This document shows positions 9,435 through 20,705 of a stretch of 64,000 nucleotides of DNA, in pieces. A program made the position numbers and the translations under genes. The stretch's first letter is position 1, and each line of letters starts with the position of its first letter. The notes below the pieces were generated by a model. The model saw only the letters and a program-made list of their open reading frames with translations, did no database searches and had not been told where the DNA came from. This DNA comes from Meconema thalassinum. Lineage: Eukaryota > Arthropoda > Insecta > Orthoptera > Tettigoniidae. The stretch spans positions 147,945,545 to 148,009,544 of the forward strand of contig OX336391.1 in NCBI GenBank assembly GCA_946902985.2, given 5' to 3'.

Positions 9435-11071
9435 AGTATTGACTTAGGTGGAATGAAACTAGTTTACCTATTCATAGGTATTTTAGTCTTAATTAGGGTT
9501 AATTCTAACAATGTGACCATGTCTGTTGAGATAGGGACTCGAACAGTTGTACAGGCGGAGTGGGTAGTAGTGGAGTGCTACCTCTCGTCATCGCTCCAAG
9601 TTAACAAGCACATAGGCTAATGAAGTAGTAAACTAGTCGCTAATTAACTGTTTTAATCACGGATTAGCCAGTATTGTAAAAACTCTAATTGGAAGTTAAC
9701 ATCGTAATGAAGTGTGCTAACCTACGTGATTAAATAGGACCAACCCAACTCGGAACCTGCCTAATTTCCAAATGGCAATAATTTCACTCCTCATGTCACA
9801 GGTTCATAGTTATAATAACAGATACCGCAAACCAAAAAGTACTTTTTATTGGGATACGGTGTTATTAGAAGTGCGCAAGGGAACATAAAGCTTACTAATC
9901 CCCCGGTGTAATAAGTAGAGCTCGGTATTTGCCTTTTTTTGTTCCTTTTAATAGGCTTTGCATATATAAATATGTTTCATGCTTACTGGAAAAAATATAC
10001 TGATTTTATAGCGCCTATAATGAGAGCCCTGCGCGGATGAACAAAACGTTATCCACATCCGCACGTTTGATATCCGAATCTAGTTAGTTATTGTTGTTTT
10101 AAGGGACGGAACTACGAGGTCATCTGCCGAATCTACTGACATTACAATAATATTTGCAATTAGGTAAAATATTAACGCAATACATTTAGACATTTGAGGA
10201 GGAAGTTGATGACCCAAATGTTAGTCCCATAAAACACCAATTGAATCGTTTATTTCAGAAAGGGGGTCAATTGACGAAAATGCCATTTTGAGAAAAACAA
10301 AGAAAACTTTAAAACTCATACAGATAATTTTTATGGATCTTAAGATCTTACCACAAATGTGTTTATGTAATTGAATCGTAATAACAAAAAAAAATATGTT
10401 TGTTTTACTTCTTTTGTATCGTGTTAAAAAGGAACTTATAAACTTTGTACTTGAAACCTTTCTGCAATAAAGAAGTAGAACAGGGATATTTTGCTATTAA
10501 AACTGAGAAATATTTTACGGTTTTGTAATGAAAATGTGTATTAGACAAAATTATTAATGTAAGAAAACCATTATTGTAACTAACAAAATTTGTTTAAAAA
10601 TGACTGGTATTTTCTTTTGACCTGATCACTCTCAAAGTTCAAAGCAATACGTTGTCTGGTTGGTAATGCACTGATGTATTCGTCTTCTAACTCCGCAGTA
10701 CATTCTGAATACGTAGTAGGCCATTGCAATATATTGTTGTAGAACTAATCATACCCAAAAAGGTAAGGTTTGAGGTTAGTGAGGTCTTTTATATTCTTCA
10801 TATTGATGGGAACCTGAAACAGAAGCTGTTTGTAGGTCCTAGACCAAAACTAGACATAGGGTACAAGAACTACGGGTTGAAATATTAGAACAGAAACGAG
10901 TCAAGCAGCGTCCCTTGACTCCTTTCTGCACTAAACGCAATTTTTAACATAATGCTTTACTGTAATAACAGGCAGGAGCTTGACTCCTTTCTGCACTAAA
11001 ATATGTGTCTACCCCTACAGAACATGTTCCCACAAGTAACTTATTTCATCATATTTTGTCACTTGTCCCCT
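9435..11071. other. Unassigned stretch
   Basis: No domain-bearing frame. A phrase of about 20 bp (TGACTCCTTTCTGCACTAAA) occurs twice, at 10918 and 10980. The short retroposon at 10083-10126 lies inside. Nothing else was recognised. Confidence 0.45.
10074..10135 (-). repeat. Ultra-short retroposon, diverged copy
   Basis: A body of about 44 bp (10083-10126) contains TTGTTGTTTTAAGGG and GAGGTCATCTG. It is flanked by CCGAATCTA at 10074-10082 and 10127-10135, a 9-bp direct repeat. It is related to the units at 18512-18567 and 42846-42906. Confidence 0.55.
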
Positions 11072-11795
11072 TTTTGAAATAAGCGAATACCCCACCCCAC
11101 CCTATATTTGACATTTGGTCATTATATCACTATATAAAGTCTGAAACTGGAGAAAGTGGTGGTGGAAATGTTGTGTTTAGATTGGTGTTGCCAAGACGTT
11201 TTACACAGATGCGCAGGAGATTTCTGAAGAGTCTTCTTCATAGTTAAGACGCATAGTGTCAACCGTGGTTTAATGCAAGGCAAGTTTGAACGAGAGGAGA
11301 TGTCATTACTCTTTGTTGTGCTGTTCCCTCACTTTGATCTTATCCTAAAAGTTCGAGCTTTCATGTCGAGAATAATAAAATAAAAGTTTTCACTGGGGAA
11401 TCGTAATGCGAGAGAAATCCTTTATTGCACCCTTTTGAAATAAGTGAATACCCCATCCCACCCTATATGTGACATTTGGTCATTATATCACTATATAAAG
11501 TCTGAAACTGGGGAAAGTGGTGGTGGAAATGTTGTGTTTAGATTGGTGTTGCCAAGACGATTTACACAGATGCGCAGGAGATTTCTGAAGAGTCTTCTTC
11601 ATAGTTAAGACGCATAGTGTCAACCGTGGTTTAATACAAGACAAGTTTGAACGAGAGGAGATGTCATTACTCTTTGTTGTGCTGTTCCCTCACTTTGATC
11701 TTATCCTAAAAGTTCGAGCTTTCATGTCCAGAATAATAAAATAAAAGTTTTCCCTGGGGAATCAAGTAATGCGAGAGAAATCCTTTATTACACCC
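11072..11795 (+). repeat. Tandem duplication, two copies of 361 bp
   Basis: GAAATAAG(C/T)GAATACCCCA begins at 11076 and again at 11437, and the copies stay closely similar to the (A/T)TCCTTTATT(A/G)CACCC phrase. The second copy has small changes (for example an insertion giving AATCAAGTAATGCG). No coding frame runs through. A recent local duplication of non-coding DNA. Confidence 0.8.
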
Positions 11796-12124
11796 TTCTT
11801 GGCCGTTGTTGTTGATAAGGATTAGCAAACTTTCAGTGAAGAATGAGTTGTGCAGCTCGCGTGAGGCGACATCTGCTAATAAGCTAGCCGACATGTTCCT
11901 TATCCAGATTAATACGGTGGGCAACTTTTACTTTAGAGTTAAAATCAAGGCTTGACTTCAAAAGTTCATAAACTCAAAAGTACTAAATAGGCTTACGTCA
12001 CTCACATAGATGAAGACTCCCATAAGTAAAAAATGCCTCATTTTTATGATTATATTTGAATTGTAGCCAATGGCAATAGCGTGGTATTTTAATTGAATCC
12101 CCCATCAAGCTCAATTTCAAGTAG
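11796..12124. other. Unassigned stretch
   Basis: AT-rich; no feature recognised. The small minus frame 11706-11924 starts in unique sequence and runs into the duplication; it has no domain. Confidence 0.4.
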
Positions 12125-12272
12125 TTCCAAATTTGGTTACCAGAGAGCCACTGTCACTGACACCTAGCGGCGAACGTTGAAACTCTATAGTACGCTTCTA
12201 ACCAAATGGCCTACAAATTTAACTACACACTACCGATTATAATGGTAGGTTCTTTTACATGCCATAAATATA

Positions 12273-13100
12273 AGGTGCATTCAAAAAGTAACGAGCCGGA
12301 GGCCGTAATGCGCAAACCGGTGACGACATCGGCTAATCGTGGCGTGTGTAACGAGGTGTGGTTCCGACCAGAGCGTGGAAGTTCACAGCCCGTCGCTAGA
12401 GGGCACGCGTGCACGTCACGTGACGATACAAAGCGAGCAGCAGCATGCATCAATCGTCCAACGCTGCCGGTCACGTTGCAAACAGTGACATGGAGGCGTC
12501 AAACGAAGAGCAAAGAGGTGTTGTTCGGTTTCTGACAGCGAAAGGAGTAGGGGGAACGGACATTCATCGCCGAATGTCACAAGTGTACGGCGATCAATGC
12601 ATGTCCCTTGCAAGGGTCAAGGCGTGGCACAAGCACTTCAGGGAAGGACGGGTGTCGTTAGCCGATGATGCCCGGTCTGGGGCACCCCCCTGCATTACCG
12701 ATGACAACGTCCAGCTGGTTGATGCACTCATTACCCAGGACCGCCGAGTGACAGTGAACGCCACAGCCGCCGTGGTCGGATTGAGCGTCGGAAGTGTGCA
12801 CACCATCATGAAGGAACGACTGCACTTGCGGAAAGTGTGTGCCCAATGGGTGCCCCACAGTCTTCAACCACACCAGGAAGCATGTCGAATGTCCTACTGT
12901 CTTAGTCTAGGTTGGACGATTGATGCATGCTGCTGCTCGCTTTGTATCGTCACGTGACGTGCACGCGTGCCCTCTAGCGACGGGCTGTGACCTTCCACGC
13001 TCTGGTCGGAGCCACACCCCGTTACACACGTCACGATTAGCCGATGTCGTCACCGGTTTGCGTATTCCAGCCTCCGGCTCGTTACTTTTTGAACGCACCT
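12273..13100 (+). mobile_element. Fold-back mariner with duplicated 5' end
   Basis: TA-flanked. The left arm 12273-12468 (terminal repeat AGGTGCATTCAAAAAGTAAC plus the 5' leader up to the transposase start) recurs inverted at about 12912-13100 with few mismatches. The normal 3' end seen in the copies at 6534 and 63072 is missing. Between the arms lies the N-terminal part of the transposase gene. The leader contains overlapping CACGTGAC/GTCACGTG palindromes in every copy. The structure could fold into a stem of about 190 bp. Confidence 0.8.
12445..12957 (+). pseudogene. Mariner transposase N-terminal domain
   Basis: 170-aa frame. The likely true start is the Met at about residue 16 (MEASNEEQRG), because copies 1 and 3 agree from there. 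It contains the first helix-turn-helix (HRRMSQVYGDQCMSLARVKA), WHKHFREGRVSLADDARSG, and a complete second helix-turn-helix (NATAAVVGLSVGSVHTIMKE), then RKVCAQWVPHSL, the linker that precedes the catalytic domain. After about residue 155 the frame enters the inverted 5' end and is no longer transposase. A truncated protein that binds ends without cutting would be expected to interfere with active elements; that role is inference. Confidence 0.75.
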
Positions 13101-13260
13101 TATATATGACATGGGACCGCCGGCTTTACTTCCCCTCCTAAGGAAGGCATATTGAAGGATTCTAACGCTCTTAAAAATCCGACGACTTCGGCCGGGTTTG
13201 AACCCACGATCTTGGACATAGCAGTTCAGCATATTACCGACTACGCTACCAAATCCATAC

Positions 13261-14146
13261 CTCAATTTGAGATACACTACTCATTGGATAGTGCACTGCA
13301 CACTCTTCATGATGAAAATTTCCCACAACTCTTAACATATTCACAGCCTTAAATAGCTCACACTTCATTGTGTTCCTAGACGGCTTATATGATTTGTTAA
13401 ATTGGTTGTGAAAAGAGGGCATTCAGAGGCTCCTCTAAGATTAGGCATACCTTATCCGTACCTACTGATACTTGATAATGACATTTTCATTGAATTTCCT
13501 ACCTCGGGTGGTACAGGCAATTTCAAATTGCAATTGCATATGTGAGGTTTCTCAAATGACCGATTGAAGTCTAGTCAGAGGCACACTTTATATTTAACAA
13601 GCTAAAGCTACAAAAAGTAAGTAAATTCTGATTTTTATTCACAATGCTTTAAGCATATGCTGGAAAAACTAGCACTTACTACAGCGACTAAGCAATTGCT
13701 AGAGGCTTAGTAGCATTTACTAGAGTATTTAGCTTAAGCTTTTGCTTGCTCTTTATTCGCAAAAACTACCAGCATTGTCTAATAATTACTAGTTTAAGCA
13801 AATGCTACTTTTTATTCACCTGACCAATTAAGTCACTTTTAAAAGGGTTACGCATTACTGAGCTGGATCCTGCAGAATGTATTGTTAGCAAGTGCAAACA
13901 ATGAGCAAGTAGATGACTCTTCGTCTGAATATCGCACTGAGTTGCCTCCATTTAAACAACATTAATGAAAAGTAATAATAGTCATATTTTATTATGTAAC
14001 AGACTTCATTTTCCCTTATTAAAACCGCCCTTAAATGTTGTCTTTAACCTCCAAAGTGTCGTAACTCTACATCATGTGGTCCTATCACTACTACTTCTAA
14101 AATGTTACAGTAATTTTTGAAGCATTTAGCATCATCAGCGCGGTCG
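13261..14146. other. Unassigned stretch
   Basis: Between 13600 and 13830 the sequence repeatedly uses TAGC/GCTA-rich phrases around AAGC(A/T)AATGCT with partial inverted symmetry, perhaps an old MITE. No frame was recognised. Confidence 0.4.
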
Positions 14147-14245
14147 TGAACGTACAATTCCTGGATTACAGTATTTCTATTTGACCAGACAGCTGAATCT
14201 TGGATAACAGGGACTTTCAATCTCACACCTATATAGGTTGTATTT
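14147..14245 (+). repeat. Repeat family E, copy 1
   Basis: Shares CAGTATTTCTATTTG(A/G)CCAGACAG and an AGCTGAATCTTGGA(T/C)AACA block with 16420-16580, where the two blocks are in swapped order. In both places it borders an S1 SINE. Class unknown. Confidence 0.5.
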
Positions 14246-14520
14246 GGGCAGCTTTGGTGGCTTCTATGCACAAGATCGCGGCCTCAAACCCAGCCGAAGT
14301 TTTCGGACTTTTTAAGGGCGTTAAACATCCATCAGTATGCCTTCCTTCGGAGGGGAAGTAAAGTCGGCGGGCCGATGTCATAGATTTATGGCATGCAAAA
14401 TAACCTTCCACTAACTACAATTACGTGAAGCTAAATCTGTAGGTTAGATTTGATTAACGCTCTAAGTTCCAACGTCTGCTATCAGGTGCCGGTTGCGGTG
14501 GCATCGTAATAAATTTCCAT
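14246..14520 (+). repeat. SINE family S1, head half
   Basis: Plus-oriented tRNA-like head (GGTGGCTTCTATGCACAAGATCG, CCTCAAACCCAGCC for the B-box region), then GGAGGGGAAGTAAAGTCGGCGG, CCATGTCATAGATTTATGGCAT-type body and GGTGCCGGTTGCGGTGGCAT. The 3' half is missing. Confidence 0.7.
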
Positions 14521-14874
14521 TAAAACTACGGAACAGGAGACCAAGCCGTCGTAACTTTCAACAAGGTATATTACTGAAAATATAGTATTTATGATTGGCA
14601 AACCTTTCTCGGAGATGTTGGGAGTCGTTTTACTTTCTCAGTTGCCACTGCTTCACCGGAATAATTCCTTTTAATTGATTATTTACGAAAATAATGCTTT
14701 TAGCATTGTCTTCATTTCACTATGGACACCATCTTGGACACTACGTCATACGTCATGTGACACCCGAAAAACGAACATCTGAGTACGTTACCAACATGTC
14801 CAATACAAAATTCACCATATGACACGTAAAGTTTGAAATTGTTACAAATTTCCACTAAGTTAAGCACTGTCTTG
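14521..14874. other. Unassigned stretch
   Basis: No recognisable frame or repeat. Confidence 0.35.
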
Positions 14875-15073
14875 CGGAAAATTACTGCTAGTACCACAAG
14901 CAAGGGGATCTGGGGCGTAAGCCCCAGGTTAGGTTTGTTTTTGTATGTAAAACATTAATAAGATAGAACTTATGTCCGCTACTGCCTGGTCGAAAATTAC
15001 TGCTAGTACCACAAGCAAGGGGGTCTGGGGCGTAAGCCTCAGATTAGGTCTGTTTTTGTATGTAAAACATTAT
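14875..15073 (+). repeat. Direct duplication of about 85 bp
   Basis: GAAAATTACTGCTAGTACCA and the following CAAGCAAGGGG(A/G)TCTGGGGC up to TGTATGTAAAACATTA occur at about 14877 and again at 14993. The copies are separated by about 30 bp of unique DNA. Non-coding. Confidence 0.75.
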
Positions 15074-16169
15074 AAATACATAAATAAACACTGAAAATTG
15101 GCGCAATTTTTCATTACATTACTTTATCGACGCTCTTTCGTTTACTCGTTCTATACCCGAAGTGAAATAGTACCAAATACGTGGGGTTGGCATTCCTGAC
15201 TTAGTAAGCAAGATGGCTCCAAAAGACTTCATTTCTGCTATATAAGTCGTGTATCTATTTGGGATGGCTGGGTGGGTTTATGGCAGCGGACGAGTCAACA
15301 TCTATTATTTTAACAGCTCCGGATACGATTACTAAAGGTACTTTGGCAAATTTCATTACCTAAATTGTTTTATACCTTTGTTCTCCCGTTCTGTAGCGCT
15401 ACCGAATTTCCTAGGTTGGGTGCTCCTCTATGTTGTAATACAATATAGTTGGGTGGGCGCCAGTTCATAAGCAGAAAGCTTGTGAACGATTAAACACATA
15501 ATATTCAGTAAAGCACAGCAGAACTCTCGCTTCTCAAGTCGTAGGATGATACAATCACAAACCCGAGTCATTAGATGAGAGGCAAGATACTATACACTGT
15601 GTTATAATTTATTAATAACTTACACATATGGTGAAACATACTATAAGTGGTGGTAGTGGGGTCCGTAATAAAGGATCAACTCAATTCCGATCTCTCCATA
15701 CACATAAGTTTTCTTTGACTGTCGCAACAGTCCAAATCTAAATTCCTCCACGGAAATCTTCTTCCTATTTCTTCTCCATTATTATATCTTCTCTCCGAAT
15801 AAATAATTAGAGTAGCTCTCTTTGCTATACGCTCTTATGCCATTAGTTCACGATATTACCACTACAAAAGTTCCAAAGCCGCCATCTTGCACGTCGTAGT
15901 AAAGCTTCTTTGGTTCTGCGTTTCACGACAATAACAGCTTCAGCCATCATCTTGCACGTTACGTATTTAAAGTCCGTTTCGCATCCATTGTAATACCTTC
16001 TATATAGTTTCTTTACTCCATGCTAGCAAATCGGGGTGCAGATAATAAGATGCCAATACAAGTACATGTCTGAATCTTCTCAGGAATGCCACAATCACGC
16101 CTCCCTCCAACAGCTCATCGCAATTGCACCAGTTCAGCCTTAAACAGTTGCAATCATGGTTTCTGGACA
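15074..16169. other. Unassigned stretch
   Basis: Mixed AT-rich sequence without a domain-bearing frame. CAAGATGGCTCC at 15211 and GCCGCCATCTTGCACGT near 15880 are single copies of the YY1/Pho-like core discussed for family A. Confidence 0.35.
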
Positions 16170-16412
16170 CGTTACTGCATCTAGTAGCCAAGTTCACGGC
16201 TAGGTGTCGTTGTCGGTAGCATTCGGTAGCAAAAGTAGGAACTACTTGAAATTGATCGTCTGCAGTCCTTACCTGAATTACAGATAACACACATTAATAC
16301 ATCCATCACAATTAACACTAGTTATCAGACGATTCTGCACACACCCAAAGTACACGGGGCTACATGACCGCGTTGTCGCAGCCTCTAAACTGAGGAACCA
16401 ACCAACCAGGTT
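16170..16412 (+). repeat. SINE family S1, tail half
   Basis: From GCATCTAGTAGCCAAGTTCA through CACACCCAAAGTACACGGGG to the terminal GGAACCAACCAACC. Matches 37787-38012 closely. The tRNA-like head is absent, so it is 5'-truncated. Confidence 0.75.
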
Positions 16413-16580
16413 GTATTTGATCCAATAGCTGAATCTTGGACAACAATGACTCTCGACCTCACACCTATATTACTTGTATTATTTTGATCTAATAGTTAAA
16501 AGCTTCTTGATATAGAGCGATCGTGAACGTACTATTCCTGAAGTACAGTATTTCTATTTGGCCAGACAGGCGAGCTTATT
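16413..16580 (+). repeat. Repeat family E, copy 2
   Basis: Shares blocks with 14147-14245 (GAACGTAC.ATTCCTG, CAGTATTTCTATTTGGCCAG, TAGCTGAATCTTGGACAACA). Directly follows an S1 tail. Confidence 0.5.
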
Positions 16581-16824
16581 GTGCGATGGCCCGGTCGCTG
16601 TAGTTACATCAATTTGTGTGTAAGCGGCGGTGATTTAACGATCTGCCGAGGGTAGCGCTGCTATATTTAACCTGATACAGGGAAGATGCAATCAAGGGGT
16701 GAAATTGGGCGTGGACGGGCGTGGGTGGGCGACCTCCACCGTATTGTCAGTTCAAGTCTCAAATAAACCTAATACAGCTGCTGTTACTTCTTTTTAAACC
16801 TGAGGACATCCCTATTATTATTAT

Positions 16825-16975
16825 TTCTATCGTTATTTTTATTGTTATTGATTTATTTGAAGGCTCTGGACATTATGAACATCTGCCCCGTCTACTTGGG
16901 TGCGTGTGGAATTTATCTGATAAGTTTTGATATTGTGGTGTCTGTAGTAGTGTAATTGAAGGTAGGATTAGAAAG
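16825..16975 (-). repeat. S1-like SINE fragment
   Basis: Diverged match to the S1 tail region (TACTTGGGTGCGTGTGGAAT, TATCTGATAAG, GTGTCTGTAGTAGTGT). Truncated at both ends. Confidence 0.5.
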
Positions 16976-17289
16976 GAGGAAGTGATGATTCTATTCAACC
17001 GATTTAGATTTTCGATACGGCTTTGGAATCAGTGAGTAAAACTCAATTTTTGTATTACCTTTTTTTTTTTTAATGAATTTTAATCAGATTTTTGAATTAC
17101 AAACAGCAACTTTCCTATTTTCGAAATTAAAAAGTAAGCAATGAATTAATCTCAATTCTGCTACTAGACAGAGTACATAGCAGTTTTCAGATCGTATATC
17201 GGAGCTCCCCTTCGATAATAAAAATATATAATAAATAAATTCAGCCTCGCTTGTGCTGCCATCTATTGAAATATTTTCTTACCAAAGTG

Positions 17290-17625
17290 TCGGGACATTT
17301 AGGACCTACTGGGTTGTTTCGTTTTTGTTTTGTTGATTGGTTTATTGTCTTATGGGAACACCTTGGTCATCACCCCCGTGTAATTAGGACTGTGTTCAAC
17401 GTGTCTGATAACCTGTGCTTTTGTGGTGGCTGTGATAGTGTGGTAACTGTAATTATTAGGGTCGATAATTAGGTATTATCCATGTATTTTCCTGTAGGGA
17501 GTGTGGTAAATCCCGGGAGAAACTACACCCAGGATAGCCGGGATTCGAATCTATCTCCGGATTTGCTGCAACACCCCATCGTAGTCGTGGGGAGCGATTA
17601 GACCACCATTATACCATGAGACAGT
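17290..17625 (-). repeat. Chimeric SINE: S1 tail plus S5-like head
   Basis: A diverged S1 tail block (ACTGTGTTCAACGTGTCTGA) is followed by a stretch with GGGAGTGTGGTAAATCCCGG, CCAGGATAGCCGGGATTCGA and a gene-like tRNA end (minus-strand head, B-box reading GGGATTCGAATC on plus). The same block order occurs at 62607-62960, so this looks like a real chimeric family. Confidence 0.55.
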
Positions 17626-18500
17626 CGACATTCGTATTCACCTTACTCAGTGAAATGGTGGCATGATCCAAAGATAACGAGCTCGATTTCAAACCATGGA
17701 AGATAATTTATTTTTGGAGGGTGGAAAAATCGATGGATGTCGGCACATTAAATATATCTTGTACCATATTAGTGATAACTTGACAAAATTAAACTTGAGG
17801 ATACACACCATCCCTCCTGATGCAGGCTGAAAATCGTCCACTACTGCTCTACCCATACCATTGCCGTGCGCGTTCAGTCGCACATTATGACTGCAAGGAA
17901 AAGTTCAAAGTTCGAAGATCGAAGCTTCGAATCCTGAACCTTTTTAAATAGCCATCCTCAGTGAGGTTTTCCCCGGATTTTTCTATAGTTCCTCTAAGAA
18001 AATGCTGGGAAATTCAACAAATACAGTTGAGCACACTATTACATTATATAAACACATGTTATAATACAAATTCAAGAGATTTTGTTTTTTGTTTTTGTTT
18101 TTTGCTTTTGTCTACTTATTTATCTATAGTACAGCCCCGGGGTTGCAATTATCACAATGTCCAAGCCCCAGTAAATTACTGGGAGTCACAGATTATATGA
18201 ACACTTCTAAGACAAGCACTCAATATCTCAAGTGATTCCTTAGATTGATCGAGTTCATGGTGATAGAATTTGGCCTATTTAGTTTCTTCGGTGCTTGATC
18301 TACTTCCGAAGACAAATCAGTAGGAGGTAATTAGATCATCTAGATACCACAATTAGTGAGACGCGTGCTTCATACCCGAACAGCTGGTAGGCCACTCCCG
18401 CCACTTATATTTAGACTGCTCTTCGTCTCTGAGAACAACACCCATTTATCTCCGTCACTGCCTTGCGCTATAGTTAACGTACAGGTGTACGGTACAGCTA
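17626..18500. other. Unassigned stretch
   Basis: No recognisable frame. A TTTTGTTTTTTG-rich run lies near 18081-18105. Confidence 0.35.
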
Positions 18501-18578
18501 CCCATGGATTTGTGATGATGATGATAATTGTTGTTTTAAGGGGCCTAACATCAAGGTTATCGGCCCCCCCATGGATTT
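18501..18578 (-). repeat. Ultra-short retroposon with 11-bp target duplication
   Basis: CCCATGGATTT flanks the element at 18501-18511 and 18568-18578. The 56-bp body (18512-18567) on minus reads GGGGCCGATAACCTTGATGT, TAGGCCCCTTAAAACAACAA, then (TCA)n. A near-identical body with a different 12-bp duplication lies at 42846-42906. Confidence 0.75.
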
Positions 18579-18607
18579 ACGAGGCCCCCGAGCAGAAGTT
18601 CTTCTCA

Positions 18608-19800
18608 GGCTCTAATCACGGGAATGTTGATCGGGTGTACACTGTAGAATGTCGATAATTCATGAGCAACAATCAGAGGAATGCTGATTGGTGGTATGCA
18701 GTAGACTCTCAATAATACTCATGGGCAACAATCAGAGGAATGCTGATTGGTGGTATACAGTAGACTCTCGATAATATTAATGCGCATCAATGAGAGGAAT
18801 GCTGATTCGTGGTATGTAGTAGGCTCTCAATAATATTCAACTGCAACAATTAGAGGAATGCTGATTGGTGGTATGCAGTAGACTCTCAATAATTCATGAG
18901 CAACAATCAGACGAATGCTGATTGGTGGTATGCAGTAGACTTTCGATAATATTCATGGGCATCAATGAGAGGAATGCTGATTGGTGGTATGCAGTAGGCT
19001 CTCAATAATATTCAAGGGCAACAATGAGACGAATGCTGATTGGTGGTATGCAGTAGACTCTCGATAATATTCATGGGCATCAATGAGAGGAATGCTGATT
19101 GGTGGTATGTAGTAGGCTCTCAATAATATTCAACTGCAACAATCAGAGGAATGCTGATTGGTGGTATGCGTAGGCTCTCAATAATTCATGGGCAACAATC
19201 AGAGGAATGCTGATTGGTGGTATGCAGTAGGCTCTCAATAATATTCATGGGTATCAATCAGAGGAATGCTGATTGGGGGTATGCAGTAGGCTCACAATAA
19301 TTCATGGGCAACAATCAGAGTAATGCTGATTGGTGGTATGCAGTAGACTCTCAATAATTCATGGGCAGCGATCAGAGGAATGCTGATTGGTGGTATGCAG
19401 TAGACTCTCAATAATTCATGGGCAACAATGAGAGGAATGCTGATTGGTGGTATGCAGTAGACTCTCAATAATATTCATGTGAATCAATGAGAGGAATGCT
19501 GATTGGTGGTATGCAGTAGACTCTCAATAATATTCATGGGCATCAATCAGAGGAATGCTGATTGGTGGTATGCGGTAGACTCTTAATAATATTCATGAGC
19601 ATCAATCAGAGGAATGCTGATTGGTGGTATGAAGTAGACTCTTAATAATATTCATGGGCATTAATTAGAGGAATGCTGATTGGTGGTATGCAGTAGGCTC
19701 TCAATAATATTCATGGGCAACAATCAGAGGAATGCTGATTGGTGGTATGCAGTAGACTCCCGTTAATTCGTGGACAACAACCAGAGGGATGTGCATTATC
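18608..19800 (+). repeat. Minisatellite, about 19 full units of 57/59 bp
   Basis: Units read CAATCAGAGGAATGCTGATT, then GGTGGTATGCAGTAGACTCT, CAATAATATTCATGGGCAA. Length alternates between 59 and 57 bp by an AT indel in AATAATATTCATG/AATAATTCATG. Each unit contains a 7-bp inverted repeat, CAATCAG...CTGATTG, broken in a subtype with CAATGAG. Degenerate half units lie at both ends. Some neighbouring units form repeated pairs (units with TATGTAG...CAACTGC recur five units apart), showing segmental amplification. Non-coding. Confidence 0.9.
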
Positions 19801-19924
19801 CGCTTTGAAGTTATGTGCGATATAGAGAGGAATATCTATTTTTTTTTCTTTCAAGAGAATTTCAAAGTACTACCACCAGGCTGGACTCATGGGGTAGGGA
19901 AGCGCAGTGGAACTAGGTACGGTA

Positions 19925-20256
19925 TATGGTTATGTAAATTTTAATCCACTAGCATCTAATTCATTTAAATTATTTTCACAACCACAAGTTGGTGGCTGAG
20001 CGAAATTTTAAAATTACATTTTTATTTCTTGTGTCCTAATCATGCGATTGAAGTTTGAATAAAACACCTACACAATAATCCTCATGTAATAGTACGTAAC
20101 TCTAAGGCCTATATATAAAAATCCAACACGATGATCATCCACAATATTTAGAATGTTCTCAATTACAGCAATCAAACTGAAAATGTGTATGTTGATAGGG
20201 GCAATTAATATAAGGAGGATATATGAAAATAGGCTATTTAGTTCTTCACGGAACTT
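19925..20256 (+). repeat. Family A element, 3' fragment
   Basis: Contains TTAATCCACTAGCATCTAAT, the CTTGTGTCCTAATCATGCG block, GTATGTTGATAGGGGCAATT and the family end GGATATATGAAAATAGGCTA followed by AGTTCTTCACGGAACT. The 5' half is missing. Confidence 0.75.
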
Positions 20257-20319
20257 TCTAAGTCTTGATATACCTCCTGAAGCCATGGATGTTATATCTT
20301 CCACTTCTCTTGAAGGTTA

Positions 20320-20640
20320 GAATTTTATTAGCTAACCTCTCAGTTCCCAATCGTTTTCTCATACTGATAGAAACCCTTGCACACTTGTCATAGAGCGCAT
20401 TTGAAATTTATATCCACCATCAGGTAATTTCTTATGACCTAGAATTTTCCGAAAGAATTTACTTTCCTTTTTCGCAATTTCAGTAATTTTCATGCTTATT
20501 AAGGTTTCTACCGCAAAGAGGCACTCTGGCTTAACAACTGTGTTACTGTGCCTATGCTTGGTATGAAAAGAGAGGGATTTCGACTTATACGAGATGCAAA
20601 GTCAGAAGGCCAATTCCATTTTCCTACCCCTTGTTTCAAT
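20320..20640 (-). pseudogene. LINE fragment, post-RT region
   Basis: The minus strand gives KSLSFHTKHRHSNTVVKPECL, FAVETLISMK and KKESKFFRKILGH in one frame. This aligns in order with SISLNTKLRHYCTAIRPEAL ... RKILRKILGP of the 8750-9385 fragment. Downstream frames are broken. 5'- and 3'-truncated. Confidence 0.6.
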
Positions 20641-20705
20641 GGCTAATTTCTCATAAGCATCTGGAGTTGAAATTTCACCTAAATACTTAAATAATAATAA
20701 TAATA

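Larger units (their letters stand above)
12125..13260 (-). repeat. SINE family S1, split by a mariner
   Basis: The SINE body runs to 12272, is interrupted by the mariner 12273-13100, and resumes at 13101 with GACATGGGACCGCCGGC through the tRNA-like head (plus: GGGTTTGAACCC, then a gene-like ACTACGCTACC end near 13250). The uninterrupted copy at 47270-47300 (CATAAATGTATGACATTGG) shows that the mariner entered at a TA dinucleotide. Confidence 0.8.

Noticed and set aside
14875..15073. Retrotransposon LTR pair
   Set aside because: The duplicated block is only ~85 bp, the copies are ~30 bp apart, and there are no TG...CA ends or internal region.
18608..19800. CRISPR-like array
   Set aside because: Units are directly tandem without unique spacers and the context is eukaryotic.
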